Shown here in pieces: positions 31,918-43,020 of a stretch of 64,000 bases of DNA. Position 1 is the stretch's first letter, and each line of letters begins with the position of its first letter. Source of the DNA: Bactericera cockerelli. Lineage: Eukaryota; Arthropoda; Insecta; Hemiptera; Triozidae. Under the pieces are notes generated by a model. The model was not told the DNA's origin. It ran no database searches and saw nothing but the letters and a program-made list of their open reading frames with translations. The stretch covers positions 7,003,515 through 7,067,514 of the forward strand of contig CM044961.1 of assembly GCA_024516035.1 (NCBI GenBank), given 5' to 3'. Position numbers and translations under genes: made by a program.

Positions 31918-32690
31918 TCACTTGCGACAATTTACCTGAAAAAACCCGACATTTGCGACAACAGAAAAAGGTATTCACTGTAACGTTTGCGACAATATCA
32001 GACAGACAAAGGAACAGGTTAACTCCTTTGTTCATTTCGGCATTTCCAAATAAATACCGGGTCGACTAAAATATGGACGTATGTGAATTCATCCGATTTA
32101 ATGAATTCCTTCTCTCATCATAGATAAATTTATTTTATTTGAGGAGACTCCTTGTCAGACAAACGGTTATCAGACTAAATGTTGTGTTTCGTTAGCCGGC
32201 TAGGATAGCTTAGGTGAGGGGCTTAGGTTAGGTTGAAATTAGCGCAGGGTTAGACCGGGTCGCTACGCAACCCGGCCTAACCGCCTGCGCTAATTTCAAC
32301 CTAACCTAAGCCCCTCACCCAACCATCCTACCCGACAAACTGAAGTCAGTGATCTATCGTGCAATCTCACCTTGTTAACTTTACCTAACCCTATCTAACA
32401 ACAAAATTCCTCTAACAAAAAAATCACTTATAGAACACTAAAACGGCCCTTTGCAGGGCCACCAATTTTTCGCATATTTTGTTTTTTTTTATGGATACCT
32501 AGACACCGTAAATCAAAGGTATAACATACACCTACCAGTACGAACTAAAATTTGATTTACACTATATGAAACATTGAAATCTATACCTGCAATATATTGT
32601 CGCAAATGTATGGTTTGAAATCTTTTTTCACTGTCGCAAATGATCGGTTTTAAACAAAAGATTTCCGCAAGTGTCGAATTGCGAAATAGG
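31918..32690. mobile_element. possible TIR element with TTTGCGACA words
   Basis: CCGATCACTTGCGACAATTT and ACATTTGCGACAAC on the left are mirrored by TTGTCGCAAATG and CACTGTCGCAAATGATCGG on the right. Degenerate, but the ends are oppositely oriented and enclose the inverted repeat at 32209. Confidence 0.5.
32209..32320. repeat. inverted repeat, about 50-bp arms
   Basis: GGTGAGGGGCTTAGGTTAGG and its inverse CCTAACCTAAGCCCCTCACC, with AATTAGCGCAGG/CCTGCGCTAATT inside. Its right arm is the uninterrupted version of the site hit by the LINE at 27176. Confidence 0.85.
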
Positions 32691-32925
32691 ATGATGCTCT
32701 AAAATTAGAAAAAGCAACAAGTGTCTAAATGTCAGAACAAAAACAGCAAAAAAGATGAAGGTCCATGATGAAAATTGGACTTTCTTCTTTTTTGTCGAAT
32801 AAATTATAAAATACTTCCGATTTCTAATATTATAGAAATATCCTAACGCACTTAGGATAAACTAGATTTTCCGGATTAAAATGCTTATATTTCAGTCCAA
32901 ACTAGTTTATCCTAGGCACAACTGA

Positions 32926-33066
32926 TTTTCAAATAATAAAAGAAAATGATAACAATAAAGTTAAATGCATAAGATAGGTAAGTATTATTTTCTTTATCTG
33001 ATTTTCAAATAATAAAAGAAGAAAATGAATTAAAATAAAGTTAAATGCAAAATATAAGTAAATGTT
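32926..33066. repeat. about 70-bp tandem duplication
   Basis: GATTTTCAAATAATAAAAGA through AAAGTTAAATGCA occurs twice. Confidence 0.8.
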
Positions 33067-33105
33067 GACCTGGGTTCAATCCCCAGCGGGTTAGAAATTT
33101 TTCTC
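33060..33105 (+). mobile_element. family-1 SINE B-box fragment
   Basis: GACCTGGGTTCAATCCCCAG / CGGGTTAGAAATTTTTCT. Confidence 0.5.
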
Positions 33106-33154
33106 ATAGACGTTTCTGCCATTAAGTCTGTTTTTTTCACCGTGTCCTACTAGG

Positions 33155-33330
33155 AAACTGAGGCATGGCCTTCCATGTATTTTTTCTAACCCTATATTTA
33201 CCTAACCCTACTATAAACCCGAGGCATTGCCTTCTATGTATTATCCCTAACCCTACTATATTCCTGAGGCGTGACCTTCTATGTATTTTACCTAACTCTA
33301 CGATACACTGAAGGCATTGCCTTTCATTAG
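33155..33330 (-). repeat. 45-bp-type minisatellite, about 4 units
   Basis: GAGGCATGGCCTTCCATGTA, TTACCTAACCCTACTATA and related units, reverse orientation to 12345. Confidence 0.8.
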
Positions 33331-33793
33331 TTAGAGATTTTAAAGATTTCCTTATAAAAGGCCGATTCTTATATAAAAATGATAATTTTATAGTTTTCAT
33401 TTTCTTAAATACCTAATGTAAAAAAGCATGGTCTTATTTCCGGGAGAGATATTCGTGGTGACCCCTGCAACAAGCCGGAGAGAATTCAGGTAAGAAAAGG
33501 TCAACGGGAGAGAACTCATTACCTCACCTTGATAAGGTGATTACAAATTAATTTCTTTGGCATTTGTAAATCCAGGTGTTTTACTGTCCCTCATAGGAGG
33601 CTCCGAGGTCTATTCAGCATTGAAAGTTAAACCTAATCATGTGGAGTATAGAATCAAAAGGTATTGCATTGCAAATTTATATATTATTTACTCACTTTGG
33701 GGACTCAGGGGGCCAAATCTGTGATCCAAATACATATTGACCCTAGAAAAATCAAATACCTACTGCTAAAACTATATTTAAAAAAAAGACAAC

Positions 33794-34171
33794 TTGGTAC
33801 ATTCACATTTTAAAAATGTAGCTTTTAAAACTCACAAAATAATACCTAACCATGACTATAGTGAGATCGAATCCACTCATGACATCTTGACCCTTGAGAT
33901 CAGGAGGCAGATTAATGATCTCATCTTCCTTCATAAATTAATTAATTCCAACATATTCTGCCCTGATCTCCTGAGTCAGGTGTCAATAAGAGCGCCTATT
34001 CGACAAACACGACAAAATACACTGTTCAAGATTTCTACTTTCAAGACAAATACTGATAAATACTCAGCATTACATCGCTGTAAATACCTATGGAATATTG
34101 CCAGTGATGGGGGCGTGGACATCTTCTCAGATACAACCGATAGGATTTTGAGAGTTAGATCTTCCTTTTGA
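33794..34171 (+). pseudogene. LINE RT C-terminal fragment
   Basis: About 125 residues, with SEIESTHDILTLEIRRQIND, LIFLHKLINSNIFCPDLLSQ, RAPIRQTRQNTLF and RCKYLWNIASDG. This matches the generic C-terminus of jockey-superfamily LINEs, where an R-hydrophobic-LHKLxNxxxxCPxLL block precedes the end. It stops at 34169 and is followed by a short 3' UTR and a poly(A) run at 34313-34331. 5' truncated. It is not obviously the same family as the fragments at 27182 or 29150. Confidence 0.75.
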
Positions 34172-34312
34172 CTTAAAAGTATAATAATATATCTGTTTGA
34201 TCTTCCTTAGTTTAATTTAGTAGTAAGTTTAGTTTAGTAGTAATTAAATTTATGTTTTAAATTTAATGTTATTTTGTATAATGAGTGCTGCATAATCGTA
34301 AGATTATGTTAA

Positions 34313-34331
34313 AAAAAAAAAAAAAAAAAAA
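34313..34331 (+). other. poly(A) tail of truncated LINE
   Basis: A19 directly following the LINE 3' UTR. Confidence 0.75.
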
Positions 34332-34413
34332 CATTTTCCCAGCTTATTTACTTTTGTTATTCATAATGTTTCAGTAGTATATGAACCTATATTTTCGTAC
34401 AAAAAGAACTGAT

Positions 34414-35095
34414 ATCCCCCCAAAAACACCACTTCGTGGTTAAAAAAAGAAGAACGCCTCACTCAAAAGAATGATTATAATTAGCTAAAAATAAATGATA
34501 TCAAATTGAGAACACCTTACCCCTTCTCTTTCTATATCTCTGCACTCCTCTCTGAATTTATTCCTCTTATGTTTATCTTTCTTTATCCTTTCTAGGGTCA
34601 TCCCAAACTTGATTTCTCTTTAAATTTACTTGTTGCACGGCAATAAAAAATGGCGGTCGATTCAAATCAAATAAGTTCAGAAAAATCATACTCCGACCGC
34701 CATTTTTTATTGCCGTGCAACAAGTAAATTTAACACGTAGACGACCGGGTGTACCACCGGTGGTACACGCACGTTCGTACGGAATGGACCGGGTGTACCA
34801 CCGGTGGTACACGGGGTCGGATAGCCGGTATTATCGCTGGTCCCACAAGAGAATTCACTAAAAACCATGCCGGTCGTCTAAGTGTTAAAGAGAAATCAAG
34901 TTTGGGATGACCCCTAGAAAGGATAAAGAAAGATAAACATAAGAGGAATAAATTCAGAGAGGAGTGCAGAGATATAGAAAGAGAAGGGGTAAGGTGTTCT
35001 CAATTTGATATCATTTATTTTTAGCTAATTATAATCATTCTTTTGAGTGAGGCGTTCTTCTTTTTTTAACCACGAAGTGGTGTTTTTGGGGGGAT
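34414..35095. mobile_element. foldback element, interrupted by a TTAA MITE
   Basis: The outer ends ATCCCCCCAAAAACACCACT and the inverse are near-exact over about 200 bp. An inner pair (TTACTTGTTGCACGGCAATA / TATTGCCGTGCAACAAGTAA) surrounds a loop of about 30 bp near 34665-34692. Removing 34734-34888 makes the right arm continuous with the mirror of the left arm. Confidence 0.9.
34730..34888. mobile_element. piggyBac-like MITE with TTAA duplication
   Basis: TTAACACGTAGACGACCGG at the left and CCGGTCGTCTAAGTGTTAA at the right, with TTAA duplicated (34730-34733, 34885-34888). Inside, GGGTGTACCACCGGTGGTAC occurs twice, itself palindromic. Length and TTAA target fit a piggyBac MITE. Confidence 0.85.
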
Positions 35096-35312
35096 TGTGT
35101 TTCACGAAAGCGCGAGGTTCCTACGAACAGTTAAAGTCGTTTTCTGGCCACGCCGAAAATCTTGAATTTCATGAAATTATTCATACGGGGGTTTTTTTTT
35201 TCAAACCAATTTTCTGTCAAGGGTACAGCATTGTGTGTGCTTATTGTGGAAAGACGTGAGCTACGTTTTTGGATAGGGAATTTTTATTTCTGCTTTAAAC
35301 TATAAATAAATA

Positions 35313-35586
35313 ATGCTTTTTCTTTGTGTTATAATGTCACAATTTTAGTGGGTAGCGCAGAATCATAGGACTTTACCACTTTAATTTACAATATCTTGTA
35401 TTTTTTTTTGATTCTGCCACTGGTTCCTGCTTCACATCAAAGCAGCTACTCATTTTTCCTCACGAGGTATGAGTGGACCCCGAACATCCAAGTACAGAGC
35501 AGAAAAAATCCTCCCCCGCTGGGAATCGAACCCAGGTCACCATGTGTGCAATGCCTCGCGCGCTAACTCACTCTGCCACAGTGACT
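35313..35586 (-). mobile_element. tRNA-derived SINE, family 1 subfamily B
   Basis: Same head as 19002 (GTCACTGTGGCAGAGTGAGT, GGTTCGATTCCCAGCGGGGG), but a different tail: AAGTCCTATGATTCTGCGCT and AACACAAAGAAAAAGCA. Twin of 43522-43805. Confidence 0.85.
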
Positions 35587-35654
35587 ACTTTAAACTATAA
35601 AAGATACCTTTAAAAGGTAGCTTTTATAGTTTCAAGTATTTATTTTTCATAGGA

Positions 35655-36100
35655 CAGAAGGGCTTAAAATCTATTATCAAAATTTTAGAGGCATGAGATA
35701 AAAATTATCAGAACTCAATCAAAATTTGCAACTCAGTGAGTATGATCTATGTGTACTTGTAGAAACTTGGCTAAAAGACCACATTACTAATTCAGAACTT
35801 GGATTTTATACTTACCAGATATTTCGACTAGATCGCAATAGAGATAATTCAATCCTTTCTGAAGGAGGTGGAGTCTTAATTACAATAAGACGTACTTTTA
35901 AACCTAAAGTTGTAAAAACTAATCTGAATAATCTTGAGTCAAAATTTATAAAATTTAAGTGTGTCAATCAATCTTTTATCTTAAATGCATGCTACATGCC
36001 TTATAAGTCATCAGTCATCATTATCAAATTTCGAAGATTATTCCACTTCCCTTGATGAAATTTTCTTAAAAGATAAAACCAAAAAATCATTGTTTTACTT
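35655..36100 (+). pseudogene. LINE endonuclease N-terminal fragment
   Basis: The open segments encode KIYYQNFRGMR, then after an in-frame TAA, KLSELNQNLQLSEYDLCVLVETWL, LDRNRDNSILSEGGGVLI and LNACYMP. This is the start of an APE-type endonuclease (YxNxRG, ETW, GGGVLI). A frameshift follows near 36000, before residues leading to LLIGD. The catalytic Glu of ETW is retained. The frame is cut by the Helitron at 36109, inserted where the GDFN block should begin. No continuation is recognised after 36804. Confidence 0.75.
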
Positions 36101-36108
36101 ATAGGAGA

Positions 36109-36804
36109 CTAGCGGGCTGTCGCCCGCTTTGCGGACCGAGGCATGGCCGTGAAAGCAAAAAGTCCTTTTTCGCCAATGGCAGGTGTTGTAGTGGGAATTT
36201 CGAAAAATCCCGTCTTATTGCACATCTAGACTATAAGACAAAGCTACCTACCAAATTTCAGCTTCCTAGGACTTACCAGTTCGGAGAAACAGTGATGATC
36301 AGGGCTCAAATAAAAGCATGTGATGTTCTGAGACAGTTTTACAATAAAAAAATATAGGTCCTTGCGATAAACTTTAGGTTCCACGATGGAATCTTTTAAA
36401 AAACGTGATAAGTCTGAAAAAAAGGTCGAAATTGCGAACATTCTGGCTTATATCTCGAGAACGGTACGTCAGAATGTGGCCTAAAATGAATTAATTGAAA
36501 GATAATTTTGTCTCATGTGTTTTTAAATAATAAAAAATATAGTTCCTCGCGATAGATTTCAAGTTCCAGGGCAAAGACTGTCTTAAAATCGGACCCTTCC
36601 TCAAGGCAATACTCGAGGAAGGTCATAACTCAAGGACGGTTTGGAATTTTGGACTTTTGAAAGTTTTCCTGGTAGTTTTCGGCAATTTTACTGGGGGTCA
36701 TCTCTCATCAATTTTTTGCTATCTCTTACCGTTTCGCCTAAACAATTCCGGACACACAAAGATACATACAAAGCCCGTCCATATTTCTCTTTTATATATA
36801 GAGA
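36109..36804 (-). mobile_element. non-autonomous Helitron, complete ends
   Basis: Minus strand 5' end TCTCTATATATAAAAGAG at 36804 preceded by A. The 3' end at 36109 reads CGCAAAGCGGGCGACAGCCC / GCTAG with flanking T, with a GCCCGC-type hairpin. The subterminal ACGGCCATGCCTCGGTCCG matches the Helitron at 56906. No Rep/helicase ORF. It lies inside the LINE fragment. Confidence 0.9.
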
Positions 36805-37185
36805 TAAACAAATAATAAGGATCTGCTGAAGGTCAACCTCAAAGTCAAATTGATTTCAAAATGGCGTTGATCTCGATCCGACGAAAACGTAGGGTTAAGA
36901 TTGGAGGAGAAATAAGAACAAGCCGTGAGGAGAAATCCTTAATCTGTGATCAGCTCATGCCAGATTGGTAGAGATTAAGTATAGAAAATACACTTTTAGT
37001 AACTTAAATACACCAGATCCTCTTCATAGTTTGCTACAAAAATTGTATTCTCGCCTAGAAACTTTAGATTATGCAAAGTGTCATGTTTGTTTCAAAAAAT
37101 TTTTTTTCTTTTTTTAATCCTGAAATGGATTCGCGGACCCCAATTTAGCTCTCGCGGACCCAGGTTGCCGACCGCTGTTCTACAG
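36805..37185. other. no feature seen
   Basis: Unassigned. Confidence 0.45.
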
Positions 37186-37189
37186 GATG

Positions 37190-37270
37190 GACAATCTACA
37201 ACACAGACCACAAGCGTCTACAGTAGCTGCTGTTTCATGAATATGAAATAAAAAAGGCTTAAAAACACAC
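37190..37270 (+). mobile_element. SINE family 7 tail
   Basis: CACAGACCACAAGCGTCTAC, GCTGTTTCATGAATATGAAA. Confidence 0.6.
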
Positions 37271-37460
37271 ATCAATTTTTAAATGTCGAGTTTAAAAGTG
37301 CTAGTTTAATATTAGTAAATTGTAAGTCGCTTTAATATTACGAGCTGTCTGATTAGTTGATTAAAAAATGGGTCACAATTTTTTTGTGAGATCATTAAGT
37401 CGGACTATGCACTAGAGCCTGTGTGTAAGTAAACAATTGTTATTTAAATTTACGAATATT

Positions 37461-37610
37461 ACCGACCATAGCTTGATCGATAAGGCGGTTTACTTGTAAC
37501 TCCAGGTTGCAGGTCGGTGGTTCAAGTCCCAGTTTCAGCGAAGATTTAGCTTGGGTAGTTGTTATATCACGAAAGTGATTAGTACAAATATGATAATTAA
37601 AAAAAAAAAC
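37461..37610 (+). mobile_element. tRNA-derived SINE, family 2
   Basis: ACCGACCATAGCTTGATCGA, GGTGGTTCAAGTCCCAG, then GTTATATCACGAAAGTGATT. Confidence 0.8.
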
Positions 37611-37724
37611 TTTTAACTTTTTATTCTAACCTGTACAGTTAAATTCCTACTTTGGAATAATAATAATAATAGTAACATTCTGTCGGGGGTGCTTCACACT
37701 CCCCAGAAGAGAAACCCTGGAAAA

Positions 37725-37830
37725 TAAAAATAATACTCTTAATGGTTAAGTGGAAAGTAACCCACCAGGTGAGGTTAATCCTTCAAGCATTTTCTACCCC
37801 CTAGCCCTTAGAGTCTTATTCTCATCTCTA
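37725..37830 (-). mobile_element. SINE family 3 tail
   Basis: Inverse of the family 3 tail: AATACTCTTAATGGTTAAGT, CACCAGGTGAGGTTAATCCT, TTTTCTACCCCCTAGCCCTT. Confidence 0.6.
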
Positions 37831-37834
37831 TATG

Positions 37835-38465
37835 TATAATTGTATATCCCAAAAAAAATATCACTTCGTGACATAAAAAAAGTCCAGCCAAGTCGTTCCC
37901 CAAATATAATTCAGTTCCCAAATTCATCCCTCCCTTCCCAAAAAATATATTAGGTATTTGTGACCTCCCCCAATTTTTTTATTTATTGAAATCAGTTTAT
38001 GACCCCGCCTTTTATTCATTCACTTAAGTGCAACAGTATACTTATTAATACCCTCCTCTCTCTCTTTCTTCTAATGTTCTCTTTCTTCTGTTCTTTGTTG
38101 CATGTTAGAATGTTTCCTTTACAACCTCAGAACTTAAGTCTTATTTTCTTAATCCTTTCACCGACTTAGGCTCTTGGCGGGGTACCACTAACTGGGAATG
38201 AAAAATATATAAATCTTCTAGTCAGTGCTATTTTTAACGAGTTAAAAAGAGAGAATTTAACATAGTGGTTCTCTTATGGAGAACAGGAAATGAGAAGTCT
38301 AGCCGACCGCTAGCCAAGTATGCATTATCTGTATCGAAGTCGCAAAATATCTCTCAACAACGAGAATTGGACCCACAACCTCAGGTCACGATTCAGGCTC
38401 ATTTCCGAGGATCACATCTTTACATATATGTCTAGTTGTCTACACTCTACATATACAGTATACAC
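37835..38465. other. no gene; possible TTAA-element end near 38157
   Basis: TTAATCCTTTCACCGACTTA near 38150 resembles a piggyBac-type end, but no partner was found. Confidence 0.35.
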
Positions 38466-38469
38466 TGTA

Positions 38470-38890
38470 TACAGGGTGTCCCACCAAAGTTTGACACCTC
38501 AAATTACTCGGCCCCAGAAAGAGTTTTTGAAAAATAAAAAATCCAAGGGTACATGTCCTAACTATGCGGTTTCAGTCACAATTTTTTTTTTTTTTTTTAT
38601 ATACAGGGTGGTTCAAAAGTTAGAAATTGAGGTGTCAACTTTCGATTTTTAAACGGATCGACCTGAATTTAATTTGATAATTTTACTTCTAAATGGTTTT
38701 TGAGTACTTTTTTAAACTAAAATATTATATACAGGGTGGGTTTTTTTCGACCAATTTTTTTTTCTAAATCTCGAATAACTCGATGCAAGAAAAACTTCGA
38801 TTTTTTGTGACTTTAAAAAGATATGGTGTTTAAACTAATATTGTCGCATGGACCACCCTGTAGATATTCTCTTAAACTATCAAGTACCCG
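38470..38890 (+). mobile_element. deletion derivative of the 25346 foldback arm
   Basis: TACAGGGTGTCCCACCAAAG and the following 190 bp match 25346-25640. The sequence then jumps to the segment matching 25950-26060, a deletion of about 310 bp; only one arm is present. Confidence 0.85.
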
Positions 38891-39570
38891 TATGATGGTT
38901 TAAGACCCTATATACCAACTTCGTTCTGAGCTCTCAAAATGACCCATTTCCTAATTAACGACCAAATGGTACCTTATGGGATAATGAAAAAATAAAAAGG
39001 CACACCTACCACCTTTTAGAAAAAAGCCATAGTTCATGAAAATCGGTCTAGTAGTTTTGACTGTAGATCGGTCAACGTCAAAGAAGAAGCAGAAAATTAT
39101 GAAAAAATGACATTCTTAAAGTATAATTTAGATCAGCTTAACTCAAACGATTTCGATGTGTCTTTTTTAAAAGCTTGTCTATTATCGTGCCCCAATCTGT
39201 ATATATAGTTTAATTTCCTCCATCACCTGTACTTTTTCTCCTAAAACTACCCGAAATGTGCTACTTATGCTGTGGCATATAATACACTGGGTAACGCGAT
39301 GATTTTTTTTTTTATTCAAACGATATAATATATTTCATTCAACGATTCGTCTTTCTTCAGTGTGCTCATTACTGATGCCACATTCATCAGTAATGATTGA
39401 CTTGGCGGGTCGGAGCGCTACCGCGTTCTTTATAAAACTCAAATCTGTGCGTGTCTAGGCTGGCTGACTATGTCCTCTTTGCCTGTTTACAATACCACAG
39501 CCCAAACGGTAGGAGATAGCAAAATTTCATGAGAGTTGACCCCCCTTAAACAAACGTCAAATTATGCCAG
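38891..39570. other. no gene; Helitron-like internal fragment at 39490-39545
   Basis: CAGCCCAAACGGTAGGAGAT / AGCAAAAT and GAGAGTTGACCCCCC resemble Helitron interior (48480-48530). An 11-bp inverted repeat lies at about 39370-39395. Confidence 0.4.
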
Positions 39571-39577
39571 AAACAAA

Positions 39578-39785
39578 CGAGCGCGCGATTAGCTTAGTAG
39601 TTAAGCACTCGCTTGCCATGCGGAAGGTCCCGGGTTCGATTTCCCGTGCCAACAAAAAATTGTAGTCTTAATACAAATGTTGGTAAGGGACTTCAGGCTA
39701 CAACAAAGACCACAAGCATCTACAGTAGCTCCTGTTTCATGGCTATGAAATAAAAAAGGCTGTGAAACACTCATCTTAAAAAAAA
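39578..39785 (+). mobile_element. SINE family 7 with tRNA head
   Basis: GCGCGATTAGCTTAGTAGTT (A box), GGTCCCGGGTTCGATTTCCC (B box), then the family tail ACCACAAGCATCTACAGTAG, CTCCTGTTTCATGGCTATGA. The acceptor halves do not pair, so it is not a tRNA gene. Confidence 0.75.
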
Positions 39786-39789
39786 AAAT

Positions 39790-40880
39790 TAAAATATCCA
39801 TTACCATTTTCCAGATATTATCGTGATTTTCCGGTCCAATAAGTATTCAATAACAAAAACGTGCCGTTACCGAAGTGGTTCATAATATGATATGCTCACA
39901 ACGCAGAGACCTCAAGCTCGAAGACCAGTAGAATTCCTTCGTGAGAGGCAAACGCATGAGAGCGGATTTCGAGATTTTCGAGCCACCACGATCAAGATGA
40001 GAAAATTCACTACCCCATTCATTTCAGTTGTGAATCTTCTTGGAATCGGATTATCCTAATGCCCCAGATCCAATGGGTTGTAAGACTTTAAGGGTGGAAT
40101 TAATAGACGTTTTTGTAATACCTCTGTGGCGCTAAGTCACGGATTGCGTACTGTGTAAGATAGGGAAAACCGACACTTACCAACGACTTAAGTTATTGAT
40201 GTCGTCTATTAATTCCGCCCTAAATGTTTCATCTTTGTACTTTATGACGTAAGAATTGGTGCCTCCGGGCTGACTTTAAAGTCATCTGACCAGGGTTTTA
40301 CCGCAGAAAAAATGTCCGACCTTTGAGAATCTGATCCCTGGGGACCTTTCCCCTTAATATGGCATTGGTTTCATTTATGTAATCGATGATGTAAGTATTG
40401 GGCTCACTTTACGTTTATCATACGCCCGCCACGAGTTAACGCCCCGAAATGCTAAGGTTAGACTTAGCTTTTCGGAGTTTCTAGGCCCTTCCCCATCATA
40501 TCATTCCTAGGGGTTGAAAATTTTGTACTTTATAACGTAAGAAATCAAGGCATCGCTTTCGGCTTTACATAATCATACATATTATTTGGGTATTTGAAAA
40601 TTGTGGTAGCTATTATAGTTATGAAGTGAGAAAAGATAGCCATATCTATGAAGTGATTTAGTGAGTAATGTATAAAGTTAACTACCAAATATAATGAGAA
40701 AAAGGAGAAAAAAAAAAAAAAAAAACTTCCAAATATTTTTCTTTCACCTGCACAGTCTACACGGCCATGCCTCGCTCGGTAAACGCACCGCGCCGCAGTT
40801 GCAACACGGCTAGTTGTTGTGTCCATGTCAGTGCTGTGTCTATAATATAGCTTTGGAACCAATGATCTCTTGAAAAGCGG
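39790..40880. other. no feature seen; poly(A) near 40710
   Basis: A CTAGT preceded by ACGGCCATGCCTCGCTCGG near 40760-40814 could be a Helitron 3' end, but no clear hairpin or 5' partner was found. Confidence 0.35.
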
Positions 40881-40883
40881 ACA

Positions 40884-40910
40884 CCCCCCCCCCCCCCCCC
40901 CCCCCCCCCC
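40884..40910. repeat. C27 homopolymer
   Basis: Uninterrupted C run; a G17 run lies at 41133-41149. Either may be length-variable or an assembly weak point. Confidence 0.9.
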
Positions 40911-41061
40911 TACCACTGTTAAGGCTGAGAAAATGTAGGGTTTAACGTGCACGTGACAACACAACAATATTAGCGTCAAAGAATTCTGAATACGTGTAAT
41001 AAATATCTTTGTAATAATAGAGTACCTACGGGTGTTTCAGCTCTCATTTTTTTTTTTTTTT

Positions 41062-41125
41062 TTTTTTGTGAACGTCGCTTTCACTGCATGGTCATATCAC
41101 GACGGGGGTGTTGCCTTCTTTTTCT
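41062..41125 (-). mobile_element. 5S-derived SINE tail fragment
   Basis: AACGTCGCTTTCACTGCATG / GTCATATCACGACGGGGGTG. Confidence 0.6.
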
Positions 41126-41215
41126 TTTTTTTGGGGGGGGGGGGGGGGGCTTTCTATTATAAGGCAGGATTCTCCTTCAAGAAGCTCTTCCACCCAACCA
41201 TAAATACTGATCCAG

Positions 41216-41928
41216 TTTCTCATAGCTGTTTGAAAAACTGGACCAATATATTTTTAAAATTCTCCAGCGTTGGAGAATTTCTGGCCGTTTCTGGTATTGA
41301 GTTCCATAGGCGTACTGCAATAACATGAAACGATTTCTCGTACGCAGTCGTACGGTGTAAAGGAACGGACAGTAATCTACGAGAAGCAGATCTAGTGTTC
41401 AACCCATTTGAGTCAGAAAGAAATTCAAAAACCTCAAAGAAGTACTGAGGATATTGTAAAAACATCATTTTGTACAGGAACATCACTTTGAAAGTTCCTT
41501 CTTGTTTCAAGGTTCATCCAATTCAGGTCTAAGTAGGATTGTGAAACGTGGTCGTATCTTTTGAAAATATAACGAACACAGGCATTCTGAGCTACTTGAA
41601 GTGAACGAGCCAAATTAGTGCCAAGTCCAGAGTACACCACATCACAATAATTAAAAATTGGCATAATCAAAGATTCTACCAATTTCTTTTTAAGGTGGGT
41701 GGGGAAAATCTTTCTGAATTTGCTCAAGGTGTGGAGCGAGTAAAACACTTTCCTCCTCACTTGAGCAACATCATGCTTCTCCCAGGACAAGGTGTTATCA
41801 ATATGAATGCCAAGATTTTTAGCACTCTGGGTAAAAGGTATTTGTTGTTCATTTAATAGTAAGGGAGGAAGATGGAGGAAGAGGAATGGAACCACTCACA
41901 GTTATTATTTTAAAACTATCCATGGATT
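41216..41928 (-). pseudogene. LINE RT C-terminal fragment, frameshifted
   Basis: The minus strand encodes AKNLGIHIDNTLSWEKHDVAQV, LPTHL-type FPTHLKKKLVESLIMPIFNY and YHVS-type YDHVSQSYLDLNWMNLETRR. It then shifts frame near 41500 to FKVMFLYKMMFLQYPQYFFE, TRSASRRLLSVPLHRT, YEKSFHVIAVRLWNSIPETA and a stop at 41220. This is a jockey-superfamily C-terminus (LGxxxDxxLSW, RLWNSLP). The upstream part is cut at 41929 by the Helitron that starts at 41930. Another family from the element at 10070. Confidence 0.85.
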
Positions 41929-42356
41929 ATCTCTATATATAAAACAGAAAAAAGGACTACCTACCTACCTACACGGTGAAAAACCAACTGCGAAATTTAA
42001 CATAGTATTGTGATTAATTAAACATACGGGGGACCCTTGCAAAGTTAGCATACGCGATATTTTCGACTTTAGCATAAAGTGGTTAGCATAATTTATGCTA
42101 ACGAAATTTGTCAAAAGTCGTGACGTCATAGTTGTGACGTCATTACTTTTATGCCAACGGATGTATAAAGTTATGCTATTGTTCAATTCAATTCAATTCA
42201 TTGATAGCATAATAACATGTTTAACTTGCATAGTCTATGCTCTGAATTTCATTTGTTTAACATAACATTATACGTATCTTAGCATAAAGTAATTCGCCTA
42301 TCATAAAGATTATGCATACTTGCTGTGTCATTTTCATACCAGTATACGAAGTAAGC

Positions 42357-42550
42357 ATAGTGTTATGCTAACTGTTATGCGAAGTAGGCATACTGTTAAA
42401 AACCGCATGCTAACGTTGGCATAGTGTTATGCTAACTGTTATGCGAAGTAGGCATACTGTTAAAAACCGCATGCTAACGTTGGCATAGTGTTATGCTAAC
42501 TATTATGCAAAGTAGGCATAACAATATGCGAACGTTGGTATGGTCACTAT
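42357..42550. repeat. 64-bp tandem repeat, about 2.5 units
   Basis: TGTTATGCTAACTGTTATGC recurs at 42361, 42425 and, with changes, 42489. Spacing is exactly 64 bp. Confidence 0.9.
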
Positions 42551-42641
42551 GCGACCCTTGGCATAGTGACTATGCTAACGTTGGCATAGTCACTATGCCA
42601 ACGTTCGCATATTCAATATGCGAACGTTCTCATAGCAGTAT

Positions 42642-42698
42642 GCAAAAGTATGCATACAGCTATACGTATGATACGTATAGCTGTATGCATACTTTTGC
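42642..42698. repeat. perfect palindrome, 27-bp arms
   Basis: GCAAAAGTATGCATACAGCT continues to CGTA, then a TGA spacer, then the exact inverse. Confidence 0.97.
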
Positions 42699-42904
42699 AT
42701 ACAGCTATACATATACCTATGTATTTGAATGTACAGAAATTTGCAGGATAGCCTCCGACTAAGTGCATAAATATTTTGCACTCGGACGGAAGTCATCTAC
42801 ATGCATATTCCTAGTCATACAAAGTCATAGGATATATGTATTGCCCTATGTGTGGAAAATGAAGAAGAATTCAATTCTAGTAAATATAATGTACAACACA
42901 TTAC

Positions 42905-43020
42905 ACTCTTTATTTACAGAAATTACACATCAACAATTTTTAAGTTTACAGAAATTACACATTAACAATTTTTAAATTTACAGAAATTACACATCAACAA
43001 CTTTTTATTTGCAGATATTA
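42905..43020. repeat. 32-bp tandem repeat x 3.5
   Basis: TTACAGAAATTACACATCAA / CAATTTTTAAG units. The inverse TGTGTAATTTCTGTAAA occurs once at about 46046. Confidence 0.85.

Larger units (their letters stand above)
42020..42720. repeat. GCATA/TATGC array, left arm
   Basis: Dozens of GCATA, TATGCTAAC and AACGTTGGCATAG words in both orientations, many paired as palindromes (for example AACGTTCGCATATT / AATATGCGAACGTT at 42600-42628). Confidence 0.85.

Noticed and set aside
39578..39660. Functional tRNA gene (also 19002, 43740, 58152)
   Set aside because: A and B boxes exist, but acceptor stems do not pair and the sequence continues into repeated SINE bodies.
40760..40814. Helitron 3' end
   Set aside because: CTAGT and a GGCCATGCCTCG word are present, but there is no convincing terminal hairpin or 5' partner.
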